Notes: generated by a model not told the origin, from the letters alone. A DNA stretch of 64,000 nt from Alkalihalobacillus sp. LMS6 (GCF_024362765.1 NZ_CP093302.1:2851564-2915563); one strand, 5' to 3'; counted from the first letter of the stretch, positions 36,867 to 46,235 are shown. Numbers and translations are program-made.

Positions 36867-37232
36867 CTATTGAAGGGAATTGCCAAATTCACGGAATGCT
36901 TCTTGCACGAGGGTTGCCCCTTGGCTAAGCGCTGCTCCACTTCCAAACGCTGTTGCAACGGAAATGGCTTCGAGGAGCTCTTCTTCTGTACAACCATTAT
37001 CTAAGCACCCTTTTGTATGATAAATCATGCAATACTCATCTTGTGCATGAATACTCATACCAAGAGCGATCAGCTGTTTATGTTTTTTAGAAATGGCGCC
37101 ATCTTTAAAACATTGTTCCGTAAATTCATTATATTTCTCAGCAAAAATCGGCATTTTCTCTTCAAATGTACCTACGCCTTTTTTATATTGCATCATATGA
37201 TGTTCTGTTGATGTATGTCCTTCTCGATTCAA
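36867..37232 (-). CDS. Carboxymuconolactone decarboxylase family (AhpD-like) protein
   Basis: 121 residues from a TTG start (37230-37232), 9 nt after AAAAGGAG. The CMD-domain region reads [24 protein letters not shown] then [13 protein letters not shown]. AhpD-type enzymes carry CXXC next to the histidine; here the first cysteine position is Asp (DEYCMIYH), leaving a single redox cysteine, so peroxidase-reductant activity of the AhpD kind is doubtful. Stand-alone gene. Confidence 0.85.
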   Translation of the reverse strand: MNREGHTSTEHHMMQYKKGVGTFEEKMPIFAEKYNEFTEQCFKDGAISKKHKQLIALGMSIHAQDEYCMIYHTKGCLDNGCTEEELLEAISVATAFGSGAALSQGATLVQEAFREFGNSLQ

Positions 37233-37296
37233 AAAAATCGCTCCTTTTAACGTGATACCGATAGTATGAGCGATTTAGATCTAGGCATACAAAAAA

Positions 37297-38223
37297 TTAT
37301 TCAAATGCTTCTGGATAAGCCGTTTCCGCTAGAATGCGCGTTGCTTCAGTAATTCTCGGTCCTGGACGATCCATAATATCTGGCGGCATTTGCTCAAGGT
37401 TGTCGTTTTCAACTGCATCAATTGTATCCCAACCATCACGTTGACGAATCTCTTCAAGCGGGGCTTCTGTGTAATGAACTGTTGTATAAATGAACTCCGG
37501 ATCACGCTCAATAACCTGTTCATCACTAATGCTCGTCCAGCCTTGTACATCATCAAACACATTTTGTAAGCCAGCAATTTCAATCATTTCATGTTGGAAT
37601 GTGCCTGTTCCTAACGTCCAAATATCTGGAGAAGGGCTAATTTCAAAATAGACAGAGCGTTCCTCTACACCTTCTACCGCTTCAGCAATTTCATCGAACT
37701 CCGCATTCATGTCATTGATTAACTGCTCGCCTTCTTCTGGTACACCTAACGCATCTGCAATCAATTGAATATCTTCAAAGATATCGTCCATTGTTGCAGC
37801 AGAATCGATTGCAAAGGCAGGTAAATCAAGGTCATTCAGCTGTTCCATTTCATTATTTCCATATTCGTAACCGATAATAATATCAGGGTCAAGTTCAAGC
37901 ATCCGCTCTGCATATGGATTTTCAAATTCAGCAACAACTTCAATGTCTTCTACTTCTTCTGGATATACGTCTGTATCAGACACGCCAACCACTTTGTCTC
38001 CTTGACCAAGAGCAAAAATGATCTCAGTATTGCTCGGTAAGATGGAAACAATGGTTTCAGGTGGTTCTTCAAACGTAAACTCCATACCCCGTGCATCTTC
38101 TACGGTGTACCCTGTTTGTTCTTGATCTTGATTTTGCTCTTGTTCGTTTTGCTCTTCTGACGAATCCCCACAAGCTGCTAGCACAAAGCTAAGCGCAACT
38201 GCAGAAAACATGAGTTTTTTCAT
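37297..38223 (-). CDS. BtuF-like ABC substrate-binding lipoprotein (cobalamin/siderophore type)
   Basis: 308 residues. Lipobox LAAC at about residues 15-18, then a Gln/Glu/Asn-rich linker, then a helical-backbone metal-chelate receptor fold: PETIVSILPSNTEIIFALGQGDKVVGVSD and GWTSISDEQVIERDPEFIY. It resembles B. subtilis YvrC (BtuF-like), which lies in a yvrCBA-yvqK cluster. The surface is strongly acidic. Start overlaps the upstream PduO-like gene by 4 nt. No permease or ATPase gene is here, so it must work with components elsewhere. Vitamin B12 or a corrinoid is the likely ligand given the neighbour; a siderophore is possible. Confidence 0.85.
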   Translation of the reverse strand: MKKLMFSAVALSFVLAACGDSSEEQNEQEQNQDQEQTGYTVEDARGMEFTFEEPPETIVSILPSNTEIIFALGQGDKVVGVSDTDVYPEEVEDIEVVAEFENPYAERMLELDPDIIIGYEYGNNEMEQLNDLDLPAFAIDSAATMDDIFEDIQLIADALGVPEEGEQLINDMNAEFDEIAEAVEGVEERSVYFEISPSPDIWTLGTGTFQHEMIEIAGLQNVFDDVQGWTSISDEQVIERDPEFIYTTVHYTEAPLEEIRQRDGWDTIDAVENDNLEQMPPDIMDRPGPRITEATRILAETAYPEAFE

Positions 38224-38762
38224 TCTGATTTTCTCCTTCTTTTTGGATAAGATTGACTCGAAAAGGGAATTTCCTCCACACCTGCTTGTTTATTTACACA
38301 AACTGCAAGTAGGAACAAAACGTTTGCAAGTAAATGCGAGTAGTCAAACAGCAACTTCGGAACGTCTTTCTCTAAACTAACTTTATGTAACGCTCGAACA
38401 GATTTCTTTGCTTCACTTCGAGCAACGTGAAGCGCACTAGCAGCAGGCGACCCTTGAGGCAATAAAAATTGTTGAATCTGATCTCTTACTTGCTCTTCAT
38501 AGGTATCATAGATTTCACTCAACCAATTAAGCTCTTCTTGCTTAATCGCTTGATTTCCGCGGACAGAGCCGTTCAAGTGGTACGCTTGAGCTGTCAGCTG
38601 CAATAACAGCTCCCTCATTTCCGGTAACCCTTCAACCAATCCAGCCGCTTGTCCGATCCGAACGGCGAGCGAATCTGTACGAATTTCAAAATCAACAAGT
38701 GATCCATTTTCCCTCATATATGGGTAACATAAGAACCGCATATCCTTTTTTGAACTCAACAT
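38220..38762 (-). CDS. Divergent PduO-type cobalamin adenosyltransferase-like protein
   Basis: 180 residues. The middle matches PduO/YvqK adenosyltransferases (FLLPQGSPAASALHVARSEAKK). However, the N-terminal ATP motif TGDxGxT is absent (it reads YMRENGSLVDFEIRTDSL), the RRAER segment is replaced by KKSVRAL, and the NRLSD helix is replaced by SHLLANVLFLL. It is therefore probably not an ordinary adenosyltransferase; it may bind corrinoid without catalysis. Coupled by ATGA overlap with the BtuF-like gene. The C-terminal tail is basic (YPKRRRKSE). Confidence 0.75.
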   Translation of the reverse strand: MLSSKKDMRFLCYPYMRENGSLVDFEIRTDSLAVRIGQAAGLVEGLPEMRELLLQLTAQAYHLNGSVRGNQAIKQEELNWLSEIYDTYEEQVRDQIQQFLLPQGSPAASALHVARSEAKKSVRALHKVSLEKDVPKLLFDYSHLLANVLFLLAVCVNKQAGVEEIPFSSQSYPKRRRKSE

Positions 38763-38875
38763 ATCCCCTCCTTTTTCCAGTATTAACCTTACACAGGAAT
38801 TACGTCATCGTGCAACTATTTACCCGGGAATTAGTAAGGCGCTTTATGACAGAAGAAAAAACGCCTCAGATCACT

Positions 38876-38951
38876 CTCTCCGGTCAGAGACGTCCATTCT
38901 CATCACAAAAAACTGACGGACTATCCGGAGAGCGCTTTTGTCTGAAGCGCT
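38876..38951 (-). other. Structured element between metQ and the PduO-like gene
   Basis: Two nested or adjacent stems: CTCTCCGG/CCGGAGAG (38876-38883 with 38925-38932) enclosing GTCC/GGAC, and AGCGCTT/AAGCGCT (38931-38937 with 38945-38951). GCGTTTTTTC follows on the minus strand at 38854-38865. It probably ends metQ transcription, and it also forms the leader of the PduO-like gene. No cobalamin-riboswitch consensus was found. Confidence 0.55.
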
Positions 38952-38963
38952 TATGAAACGAAT

Positions 38964-39803
38964 TTATTCAGCTGGAATCACAGCACCGTCGTACGTTTCT
39001 TCTATAAATGACTGAATCTCATCCGATTTCAATACATCTACAAGTGCTTGAATCGCTTCGTCATTCTCATTCCCACTTTGAACAACAATTAAGTTCACAT
39101 ATGGGTTATCTTCGCCTTCAATGGCAATCGCTTCTTCAGTCGGAGAGATATCAGCGCCTAACGCATAGTTCGAGTTAATCGCAACGACTTCTGCTTCATT
39201 GTTTTGATAAGCTTGCGGAAGAAGTTCTGCGTCAGGGCTCATGTTAAACGATAAGTTTTTCGGATTATCCACAATATCTGCTTCTGTTGCTTCTACTGAA
39301 ACGCCATCTTCAAGCGTAATAACACCATTTTCTTGCAACAAGGAAAGAATTCTTCCTTGGTCCGCAACCGAATTACTCATCATTACCGTCGCACCGTCTG
39401 GAAGATCATTTAAATCCTCATAGTCTTGCGAATATAAGCCGATTGGCTCGACATGAATGGCACCTGCTTCAGCAAAGTCATAGTTTTCATTTTCGGCTAG
39501 TTGACTCTCTAGGTATGGACGATGTTGAAAGTAGTTCGCATCGACTTCGCCATCCGCTAAGGCACGGTTTGGTAAAATATAGTCTTGTGCAATGCGAATA
39601 TCAAGTTCAATCTCTTGTTCCTCAAGAATTGGAGCTGCTTCTTCTAAAATTTCCGCATGAGGGATGTTTGATGCACTAATACGGATGGTTGTTCCCCCAT
39701 CTTCATTCTCAGCCAATTCATTGTTTTCATCTTCACTTGATCCACAAGCAACGAGTGCCACGGATACACCTGCAATTCCTACTGCTTTTAAAAATTTATT
39801 CAT
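38964..39803 (-). CDS. metQ: Methionine ABC transporter substrate-binding lipoprotein
   Basis: 279 residues of the NlpA/MetQ family. Lipobox LVAC near residue 20. Signature TIRISASNIPHAEILEEAAPIL and VDANYFQHRPYLESQLAEN are typical; LIVVQSGNENDEAIQALVD follows. Binds methionine at the outer membrane face. Very acidic. Last gene of metN-metP-metQ under a SAM riboswitch. Confidence 0.95.
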   Translation of the reverse strand: MNKFLKAVGIAGVSVALVACGSSEDENNELAENEDGGTTIRISASNIPHAEILEEAAPILEEQEIELDIRIAQDYILPNRALADGEVDANYFQHRPYLESQLAENENYDFAEAGAIHVEPIGLYSQDYEDLNDLPDGATVMMSNSVADQGRILSLLQENGVITLEDGVSVEATEADIVDNPKNLSFNMSPDAELLPQAYQNNEAEVVAINSNYALGADISPTEEAIAIEGEDNPYVNLIVVQSGNENDEAIQALVDVLKSDEIQSFIEETYDGAVIPAE

Positions 39804-39826
39804 ATGAACTCTCTCCTTTTCCTCTT

Positions 39827-40495
39827 TTATCTTTTATCTAATCGATTGACTAAGAAATCGCCAATCAATTGAAATAGAAATACGATCGCTAGTATAGCCA
39901 CTGTTGCCATAATCATGACGTCTGTGTTCGTCCGCTGAAACCCTTCCTGATATGCTAATGTACCAAGTCCCCCGGCACCGATCGTTCCAGCCATGGCTGT
40001 GTAGCCAATTAATGCCACAGTCGTTACGGTAATGCCTGAAATTAAAGCAGGCATTGATTCTGGTAGCAATACTTTGAAAATAATATGAAGATTGGATGAC
40101 CCCATTGCTTGTGAGGCTTCGACTACACCTTTATCTACTTCTCGAAGGGCAATCTCCACCATTCGTGCATAAAACGGTGCTGCACCGATAATTAGCGCAG
40201 GCAACGCTGCACTTGGCCCAAACATCGAACCAACAATGGCTCTCGTAAAGGGAATAAGCAAAATGATTAAAATAATAAACGGTATGGATCGAAAAATATT
40301 TACAAAGGCACCGACAAGCGTATAGAAAAATCGATTCTCCCAAGGATTTCCCTTTGCGGTTAAATACAAAAACAAGCCTAATATAATCCCTAATATAAAT
40401 GTAATAGCTGCCGCAATAACGGTCATATACACCGTTTCATAAGTGGCGAGCCATAAATTCTCCCACACTACATTTGGAAAGAGTTGATTAAGCAT
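39827..40495 (-). CDS. metP: Methionine ABC transporter permease
   Basis: 222 residues, about five membrane helices. The EAA loop EASQAMGSSNLHIIFKVLLPESMPALISGI is present and the C-terminal VNRLDKR is usual for MetI/MetP. Its start overlaps the metN stop by 8 nt. Confidence 0.95.
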   Translation of the reverse strand: MLNQLFPNVVWENLWLATYETVYMTVIAAAITFILGIILGLFLYLTAKGNPWENRFFYTLVGAFVNIFRSIPFIILIILLIPFTRAIVGSMFGPSAALPALIIGAAPFYARMVEIALREVDKGVVEASQAMGSSNLHIIFKVLLPESMPALISGITVTTVALIGYTAMAGTIGAGGLGTLAYQEGFQRTNTDVMIMATVAILAIVFLFQLIGDFLVNRLDKR

Positions 40496-41510
40496 GTTTA
40501 ATCACCTCGACTTCCACTTCTTGTTGACGAATAAATTGAACCGCCTCTGCTAGCGAATCTTGCTCGCCAGCTACACGAAGATACAGCTTTCCATAAGATC
40601 CTTGCTGAAGCTTCGAAATGTTTCCTTGAAGGATCGAGACGTTAATCGGAAATGACCGAATTAAATCAGTGACAAGCTGTTCTTCTGCCGGGTTGCCAAT
40701 AAACGTTAACGCAATGACTTGCTCACCACGTTGAAGCGTGATATCTTCTGCGATAAAATCATCCGCTTGAACTTGCGCTACTTGCTTCACAAATTCTTTC
40801 GTCATCTCTTCTTTTGGTCGTCTAAATACATCAATAACCGGACCTTGTTCAACAATTTTGCCATCACTCATTACGGCCACTTCATGACAGATCTTTTGAA
40901 TAACATGCATTTCATGCGTAATAAGAACAATCGTTAAATGTAGTTTTTTATTAATATCCGTTAAAAGATCAAGGATCGAATCGGTCGTTTTCGGATCAAG
41001 AGCAGAAGTCGCTTCATCACACAAGAGCACCTTTGGGTTGTTTGCAAGGGCACGAGCAATGCCAACCCGTTGCTTTTGGCCACCGCTTAGTTGCGATGGG
41101 TAATTATCTTCTCTTCCGCGTAGACCGACTAAATCAATTAACTCTTCAATCCGTTTTTTACGTTCTTCCGTAGGAACCTTCGCGACTTCAAGTGGAAATG
41201 AAATATTTTCTTTTACCGTTCTTGACCAAAGTAAATTAAAGTGTTGAAAAATCATCCCTATTTTCTGACGCTCTTCTCGCAACGCTTTTTTTCCAAGAGA
41301 AGCTAGTTCCACACCATCTAACGTAATTTTGCCTGTTGATGGACGTTCTAATAAATTCAACAATCTGACTAGGGTACTTTTTCCAGCCCCACTATAGCCG
41401 ATAATGCCAAACACATTTCCTTTACCAATCTGCAAATCGACATGATCCACTGCTTTTACAGTTGATGTTTTCGTCGTATATGTTTTGCTGATTCCTTCTA
41501 ACGAAATCAA
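40488..41510 (-). CDS. metN: Methionine ABC transporter ATPase
   Basis: 340 residues from a TTG start (41508-41510) after GGGGGG. Walker A GYSGAGKSTL, signature LSGGQKQRVGIARAL, Walker B VLLCDEATSALD. The C-terminal ~95 residues form the NIL domain, which binds methionine and inhibits transport in MetN. Regulated by the S-box upstream. Confidence 0.96.
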   Translation of the reverse strand: MISLEGISKTYTTKTSTVKAVDHVDLQIGKGNVFGIIGYSGAGKSTLVRLLNLLERPSTGKITLDGVELASLGKKALREERQKIGMIFQHFNLLWSRTVKENISFPLEVAKVPTEERKKRIEELIDLVGLRGREDNYPSQLSGGQKQRVGIARALANNPKVLLCDEATSALDPKTTDSILDLLTDINKKLHLTIVLITHEMHVIQKICHEVAVMSDGKIVEQGPVIDVFRRPKEEMTKEFVKQVAQVQADDFIAEDITLQRGEQVIALTFIGNPAEEQLVTDLIRSFPINVSILQGNISKLQQGSYGKLYLRVAGEQDSLAEAVQFIRQQEVEVEVIKHA

Positions 41511-41529
41511 GTTGTTCCCCCCAATAATT

Positions 41530-41562
41530 AAAAAAACCTTCCTGTAAGATGACAGGAAGGTT
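41530..41562 (-). terminator. S-box expression-platform terminator
   Basis: Minus strand AACCTTCCTGT-CATCTT-ACAGGAAGGTT followed by TTTTT, just before metN. Confidence 0.93.
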
Positions 41563-41573
41563 TACCTATGGTC

Positions 41574-41683
41574 ATCTCATCTCTCAAAGCATAACTGCTT
41601 TGCAGGATTTAGCACCTTCAAACATAATGTTTGCGGTTGCCGGGTTTCAACGGGCCAGTCCCTCCACCACTCTGGATAAGAAA
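41574..41683 (-). promoter_or_regulatory. SAM-I riboswitch (S box) of metNPQ
   Basis: Minus strand shows CTTATCCAGAG, GGTGGAGGGACTGGCCC, GAAACCCGGCAACC, AAGGTGCTAAATCCTGCA and the closing P1 strand GATGAG: all main S-box blocks in order. SAM binding would favour the terminator and turn off methionine uptake. Confidence 0.97.
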
Positions 41684-41706
41684 TATTTTATTAAGATAAT
41701 ATGAGC

Positions 41707-41735
41707 ATCATAGCATGCGAAGCCACAGCCGTCAA
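41707..41735 (-). promoter_or_regulatory. metN operon promoter
   Basis: Minus strand TTGACG (41730-41735), 17 nt, TATGAT (41707-41712), about 25 nt ahead of the S box. Confidence 0.7.
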
Positions 41736-41740
41736 TCCTT

Positions 41741-43024
41741 TTATGAACCTACGTGCTTTTCCATCTCTAGTTTATTCAGTTTATCATGTTCTGCTACCTT
41801 TTTTTGAAAGACAAATAAAAAGAAGACTGATCCTAATACATACAAGCATGCTGTTATGCAAAATACAATAGCATAGCCTGTATAAGCACCATACGATGCA
41901 ACGATGCCCATTGAGATTGGTCCCATAAGCGCCCAGCCTAACTGGAATACCATTTGTGTAACGGAATTTGCTGTTCCCCTCATTTTCGGGTGAACGAGCT
42001 TCATGACAAGGGCAGCTTGAATCGGGTTTCCAGCGTTCATTAACGCTTGCCTGAATAAAAATCCAATAACGGCGAGCCAAATCATATTTGTAAAAGCCGT
42101 TAGCAGTAAAAACGGTATCGACCCCATTTGTAAGATGAAAACCGCCCTGACTTCTCCAACACGATTCACAACCTTTGGCCCAATTAGCATTGCAAAAACC
42201 GTCATTGCCTGACCTAGAGCGAGAATAAATCCGATCATGGAATAATTTAAATCAAAACGATCATTAAAATATAAATTTAAATATGGAATAACGAGACCGG
42301 ATCCAAAACCAATTAATAAGCTCGATACGGCAAATAAGCTAATTAGTTTCCACTCTTTGCTTTTAGGGAAACGAGAGAGTCCCATAGCTACTTTTTGTAC
42401 CTTTTCAATTTTCACCGATTCTTTTACTTTCCAAAGTGGAAAAAAGGAAACGAGCGCTAATGTGCAAGCAAGAAACAACGTGATCTGAATGGCTTGCTGC
42501 ATCGTCAAAGCGGTAAAGGCAAACAAACTATCTGCCAACGTGCCACTAAATAAATGGCCGATCACATTTGCAGCCATCATTAGTGCTGCATGAAGGGCAA
42601 ATAATTTCACACGTTGCTTTTCTTTAGAATGTTCTGCTAACAAAGGAATTGCCGACACTTGTAAAAACGCAAAGAAAAACCCTGTTAAGCTTGCACCAAA
42701 AAGCAAAAGCCATTCTGACGTTCCAAATGAACGAATAATAAAGCTAAGTGCGAGCATACTTGCACCAATTAAGAGCATCTTTTTTCTTCCATAACGGTCG
42801 CCTAATAAGCCTGCGGGTAATAAGGCAATGGCCGTCGCCGCAGCTTGAAAAGCGATGATTGTACCATTAAGTGTATCATCGTAACCTAATTCTCGAACAT
42901 AAAACGGGTACATAACCATAAAAATACCCATTGCAATATTGAAACAAATCGATGAAACAAAAAAATATCGAACAGTCTGACTATATGGCTGAAACGTTGA
43001 TGACAGTTTCTTTCCAATTATCAT
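41741..43024 (-). CDS. MFS-type transporter
   Basis: 427 residues with about 12 membrane helices. The MFS loop-2/3 motif is GLLGDRYGRKKMLLIG near residue 75. The family could be a drug or metabolite exporter; nothing in sequence or context fixes the substrate. It lies on the same strand upstream of the met promoter, with no clear terminator of its own. Confidence 0.85.
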   Translation of the reverse strand: MIIGKKLSSTFQPYSQTVRYFFVSSICFNIAMGIFMVMYPFYVRELGYDDTLNGTIIAFQAAATAIALLPAGLLGDRYGRKKMLLIGASMLALSFIIRSFGTSEWLLLFGASLTGFFFAFLQVSAIPLLAEHSKEKQRVKLFALHAALMMAANVIGHLFSGTLADSLFAFTALTMQQAIQITLFLACTLALVSFFPLWKVKESVKIEKVQKVAMGLSRFPKSKEWKLISLFAVSSLLIGFGSGLVIPYLNLYFNDRFDLNYSMIGFILALGQAMTVFAMLIGPKVVNRVGEVRAVFILQMGSIPFLLLTAFTNMIWLAVIGFLFRQALMNAGNPIQAALVMKLVHPKMRGTANSVTQMVFQLGWALMGPISMGIVASYGAYTGYAIVFCITACLYVLGSVFFLFVFQKKVAEHDKLNKLEMEKHVGS

Positions 43025-43097
43025 GTATGTACCCCATTTGGCGGTTATTTCGTCTCTCTAAGTAAGTATACGAAATACCCGCTCATATGGGTAGCCT

Positions 43098-43319
43098 TTA
43101 ATGCCAACTATCCTCAATAAATGACGTTACTTCATGCCAGTTTTCATTTTGCGCTTGAAAGATTTGTTCCTTATCAAAGATAAAGCCATTACTCATATTA
43201 TGTTGAAGGCCTTGACTCGTCTCAATGACTTCCCCAATCATTGCTCCGTCGACGTAGAGCTTTAGCCGACCTCCATCATATTTTGCGACAACTTTTTGAG
43301 TGATATTTACGTTTTCCAT
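43098..43319 (-). CDS. yusG: YusG family protein (DUF2553)
   Basis: 73-residue protein of mixed beta character (ENVNITQKVVAKYDGGRLKLYVDGAMIGEV). In B. subtilis yusG lies next to gcvH, as here. RBS AAGGAGG 5 nt upstream. No known function; the family call leans on size and position. Confidence 0.65.
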   Translation of the reverse strand: MENVNITQKVVAKYDGGRLKLYVDGAMIGEVIETSQGLQHNMSNGFIFDKEQIFQAQNENWHEVTSFIEDSWH

Positions 43320-43407
43320 AAACTCCTCCTTCGGCCTCTCCGCCTACAATTATCGTATGTATGGAGAAGCCTCACTATCCGAGGGAAGATAAGCCAGGAA
43401 ATTTAAA

Positions 43408-43438
43408 ACGCCCATAGAGAAAGATCTCTATGAGCGTT
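43408..43438 (-). terminator. Terminator after gcvH
   Basis: Minus strand ACGCTCATAGAG-ATCTTT-CTCTATGGGCGT followed by TTTTA. Confidence 0.85.
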
Positions 43439-43443
43439 TATTT

Positions 43444-43833
43444 TCAATCTTCTTCGTTTATCATGCTGCTGTACTCACTAGGAGACATGAGCTTGTCCAA
43501 TTCATTCGCATCCGTTGGCTCCACAACGATCATCCATGCTTTTTCGTATGGGGATTCGTTTACAAATTCAGGCGAGTCATCTAAATCCTCGTTCACTTCG
43601 ACAACTTTTCCGCTTATCGGTGCATAAAGCTCTGTTACAGTTTTTACTGATTCAACGCTGCCGAAAGGCTCATTCGCTTCAATTTCATCGCCTACTTCTG
43701 GTAATTCAACAAATACAATATCACCTAGTTCAGACTGGGCGAAATCTGTAATCCCAATTCGCACATTTCCTTCTTCAGTTTTTACCCATTCGTGTTCTTC
43801 GGAATACTTTAATTCCTGTGGTAGTTTACTCAT
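43444..43833 (-). CDS. gcvH: Glycine cleavage system H protein
   Basis: 129 residues. Lipoyl carrier; lipoylated lysine is Lys64 in [16 protein letters not shown]. In B. subtilis GcvH also relays octanoyl/lipoyl groups to other dehydrogenases, linking it to lipA at 20.4 kb. Monocistronic with its own terminator; RBS GGAGGGG. Confidence 0.96.
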   Translation of the reverse strand: MSKLPQELKYSEEHEWVKTEEGNVRIGITDFAQSELGDIVFVELPEVGDEIEANEPFGSVESVKTVTELYAPISGKVVEVNEDLDDSPEFVNESPYEKAWMIVVEPTDANELDKLMSPSEYSSMINEED

Positions 43834-43919
43834 GTTTTCCCCTCCATTGTAACGTTTTCGTCATAATCATACATGAAAATCACTGTTTCGAAAAGAATAA
43901 CTTGTTTGACAACAACGGA

Positions 43920-44276
43920 TTATGCCCAGTTTGCTTGAAACTGATCTTCTTTAAAACCTAGTGTAACCGTCTTTCCGTCAGTCACAATGGGGCGCTTTAT
44001 TAGCATACCGTCAGAAGCAAGAAGTTCGTATTGCTCTTGCTCGCTCATTGCTTCACGTTTATTTTTCAAATCTAACTCGCGATATTTTTTTCCGCTCGTG
44101 TTGAAAAACGCTTTAAGTTCTAAACCGCTTTTTTGATGAAGCTCTTTTAACGTTTCGGCATGCGGTGGCTCGTCAACAATATGAATCGCTTCATATTTGA
44201 CGTTGTGTTCGTCTAGCCATTTTTTCGCATTTCGGCACGTTCCACATTTTGGGTATTCATAAATTGTTACGTTCAT
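43920..44276 (-). CDS. yusI: ArsC/Spx-family thioredoxin-like protein
   Basis: 118 residues with the N-terminal redox motif YPKCGTCRNAKKWL (Cys11, Cys14), then LKAFFNTSGKKYRELDLK and IKRPIVTDG, as in YusI/YffB. Not Spx itself, which has a different RNA-polymerase contact region. Possible glutathione-independent arsenate reductase-like or regulatory role. Order gcvH, yusI, fadE as in B. subtilis. Confidence 0.88.
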   Translation of the reverse strand: MNVTIYEYPKCGTCRNAKKWLDEHNVKYEAIHIVDEPPHAETLKELHQKSGLELKAFFNTSGKKYRELDLKNKREAMSEQEQYELLASDGMLIKRPIVTDGKTVTLGFKEDQFQANWA

Positions 44277-44391
44277 TAATTTTCCTCCTCAAACCATCTC
44301 ATCTACAAGCATTTTAACATAATTTAAAAGGAAACAGCGAGTCGCTGCTTCCTTTCTGAGGAGAACGCTCCTTGCGAGAGGAGCATTTATA

Positions 44392-44417
44392 TTTTTTTTG
44401 AGGGATAGCCCTCAAAA
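44392..44417 (-). terminator. Terminator of the fadNAE operon
   Basis: Minus strand TTTTGAGGG-CTAT-CCCTCAAAAAAAA, directly after fadE. Confidence 0.88.
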
Positions 44418-44430
44418 GTGTAACCAATCG

Positions 44431-46215
44431 TTAAACAACAAATCTCTTTTCAGCAATAACCGCTTTCGCAATTTCTCTCTTCTTTCCGACAACATTAATT
44501 GGCGTATGTCGTGTTAATTTTTTCAACATTGAAAGCATGGTGCGAAGCGTATCGCCTTCCTCCACATGCACAAGCGCTTTTTTCGCATTCGCTTCAATAC
44601 GATTCATTGCTTCTTGCGCAAACACTTGCGTCATTAACAATTTTTGGTTCTGTGCTTCAACTGACGATTTCGCAATTGCTTTTTCTGTCCGTAAAACAAC
44701 AGACTCAAGCGAATAAATATCATTCACGATATCCGCGACTACCGCTAACACCTCTTGCTCTTTATCTAGTTCAGGACCATATTTTTGCGCTCCTGTACCT
44801 GCAATCATTAAGAAGATTTTCTTTGCCATAGAAAGCAAGTACTTCTCTTGCTCTAACGGCTCATCGCCTACTTCTTGTGGCATGAGCATCATTAATTCTT
44901 CTTGAAGAGCAGTCGCCTTCTCTAGGAATGGCAGCTCGCCTTTCATCGCTTTACGCATTAACGTACCAGGAACAAGCATCCGGTTAATTTCATTCGTTCC
45001 TTCAAAAATCCGGTTAATTCGAGAATCTCGATAAATACGCTCGACTTGATATTCAGCCATGAACCCGTAACCACCATGAATTTGTACTGCTTCGTCCGCA
45101 ACAAAATCAAGCGTTTCGGAACCATCAAATTTATTAAGGGAACACTCAATTGCATACTCAGCAATCGCTGATGCTACTGCACGGCCATCTTTTTGTTCTT
45201 CTTCTGAAAGACTTGCAAATCGATCTTCAATTAAGCCGCCCGTACGATAAATCGCACTTTCTGATGCGAAAATTTCTGTCGCCATCGAAGCCAATTTTTC
45301 TTGTATTAATGTAAATGATGCAATTGGTGTTTTAAACTGCTTGCGCTCGTTTGCGTAGTTTGCTGCTAGCTCAAGCGCGACTTTCGCTCCACCAATACAC
45401 CCAACACCAAGCTTGTAACGACCAATGTTTAAAATGTTAAACGCAATGATGTGACCGCGTCCGATTTCACCTAGTACATTTTCCACAGGGACTTTTGCAT
45501 CTTCTAATACTAGTGTACGTGTGGATGAACCTTTAATACCCATTTTCTTTTCTTCTGGTCCAGTTGATACACCATCAAACTCTTTTTCAACGATAAACGC
45601 CGTAAACTTTTCACCGTCAATTTTAGCGTAAACCACAAAGACATCAGCGAAAGCAGAGTTTGTAATCCATTGTTTTTCACCGTTAAGAACATAGTGTGTG
45701 CCTTCTTCATTTAAAACAGCTGTTGTTTTAGCTCCTAATGCATCCGAACCAGAACTTGGCTCTGTTAGCGCGTACGCAGCAAATTTTTCACCTGTTGCAA
45801 GGGCCGGTAAGTATTTTTCTTTTTGCTCATGTGAGCCGAAGAAAACAATTGGCAAAGAACCGATCCCAACGTGAGCGCCGTGACTTAAACCAAATGCCCC
45901 TACACGACTAAAGCGTTCTGAGATGAGAGAAGAACTTATCTTATCTAAACCAATTCCACCATACTCTTCTGGCACATCTGCTCCTAATAAGCCTAACTCT
46001 CCAGCTTTTTTCAATAATCGAGTCGTGTGTTGGAACTCATGGTTTTCAATCGCATCAACATAAGGTTTCACATCTTTTTCAATGAAATCTTCAGTCGTAC
46101 GCGCAATCATCAATTGCTCATCAGTAAAATCTTCTGGCGCAAAGTACTGTGATGCGTCAATATCTTCTAGTAAAAAGCCGCCACCTTTTAATAAATTGCC
46201 TGTTGCTTCACTCAT
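44431..46215 (-). CDS. fadE: Acyl-CoA dehydrogenase
   Basis: 594 residues. First oxidation of beta-oxidation, FAD-dependent. Motifs AAYALTEPSSGSDA, YVLNGEKQWITNSAFADVFVVYAK and the C-terminal-half RIFEGTNEINRMLVPGTLMRKA are present; a helical extension of ~200 residues beyond the standard ACAD core is usual for YusJ (FadE). Third gene of fadN-fadA-fadE. Confidence 0.95.
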   Translation of the reverse strand: MSEATGNLLKGGGFLLEDIDASQYFAPEDFTDEQLMIARTTEDFIEKDVKPYVDAIENHEFQHTTRLLKKAGELGLLGADVPEEYGGIGLDKISSSLISERFSRVGAFGLSHGAHVGIGSLPIVFFGSHEQKEKYLPALATGEKFAAYALTEPSSGSDALGAKTTAVLNEEGTHYVLNGEKQWITNSAFADVFVVYAKIDGEKFTAFIVEKEFDGVSTGPEEKKMGIKGSSTRTLVLEDAKVPVENVLGEIGRGHIIAFNILNIGRYKLGVGCIGGAKVALELAANYANERKQFKTPIASFTLIQEKLASMATEIFASESAIYRTGGLIEDRFASLSEEEQKDGRAVASAIAEYAIECSLNKFDGSETLDFVADEAVQIHGGYGFMAEYQVERIYRDSRINRIFEGTNEINRMLVPGTLMRKAMKGELPFLEKATALQEELMMLMPQEVGDEPLEQEKYLLSMAKKIFLMIAGTGAQKYGPELDKEQEVLAVVADIVNDIYSLESVVLRTEKAIAKSSVEAQNQKLLMTQVFAQEAMNRIEANAKKALVHVEEGDTLRTMLSMLKKLTRHTPINVVGKKREIAKAVIAEKRFVV

Positions 46216-46235
46216 TGTTATTTCCTCCTTATTAG

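Noticed and set aside
38763-38963. Cobalamin riboswitch upstream of the PduO-like gene
   Set aside because: None of the conserved B12-box or GCCACTG-type blocks were found on the minus strand, and 200 nt also has to hold the metQ terminator.
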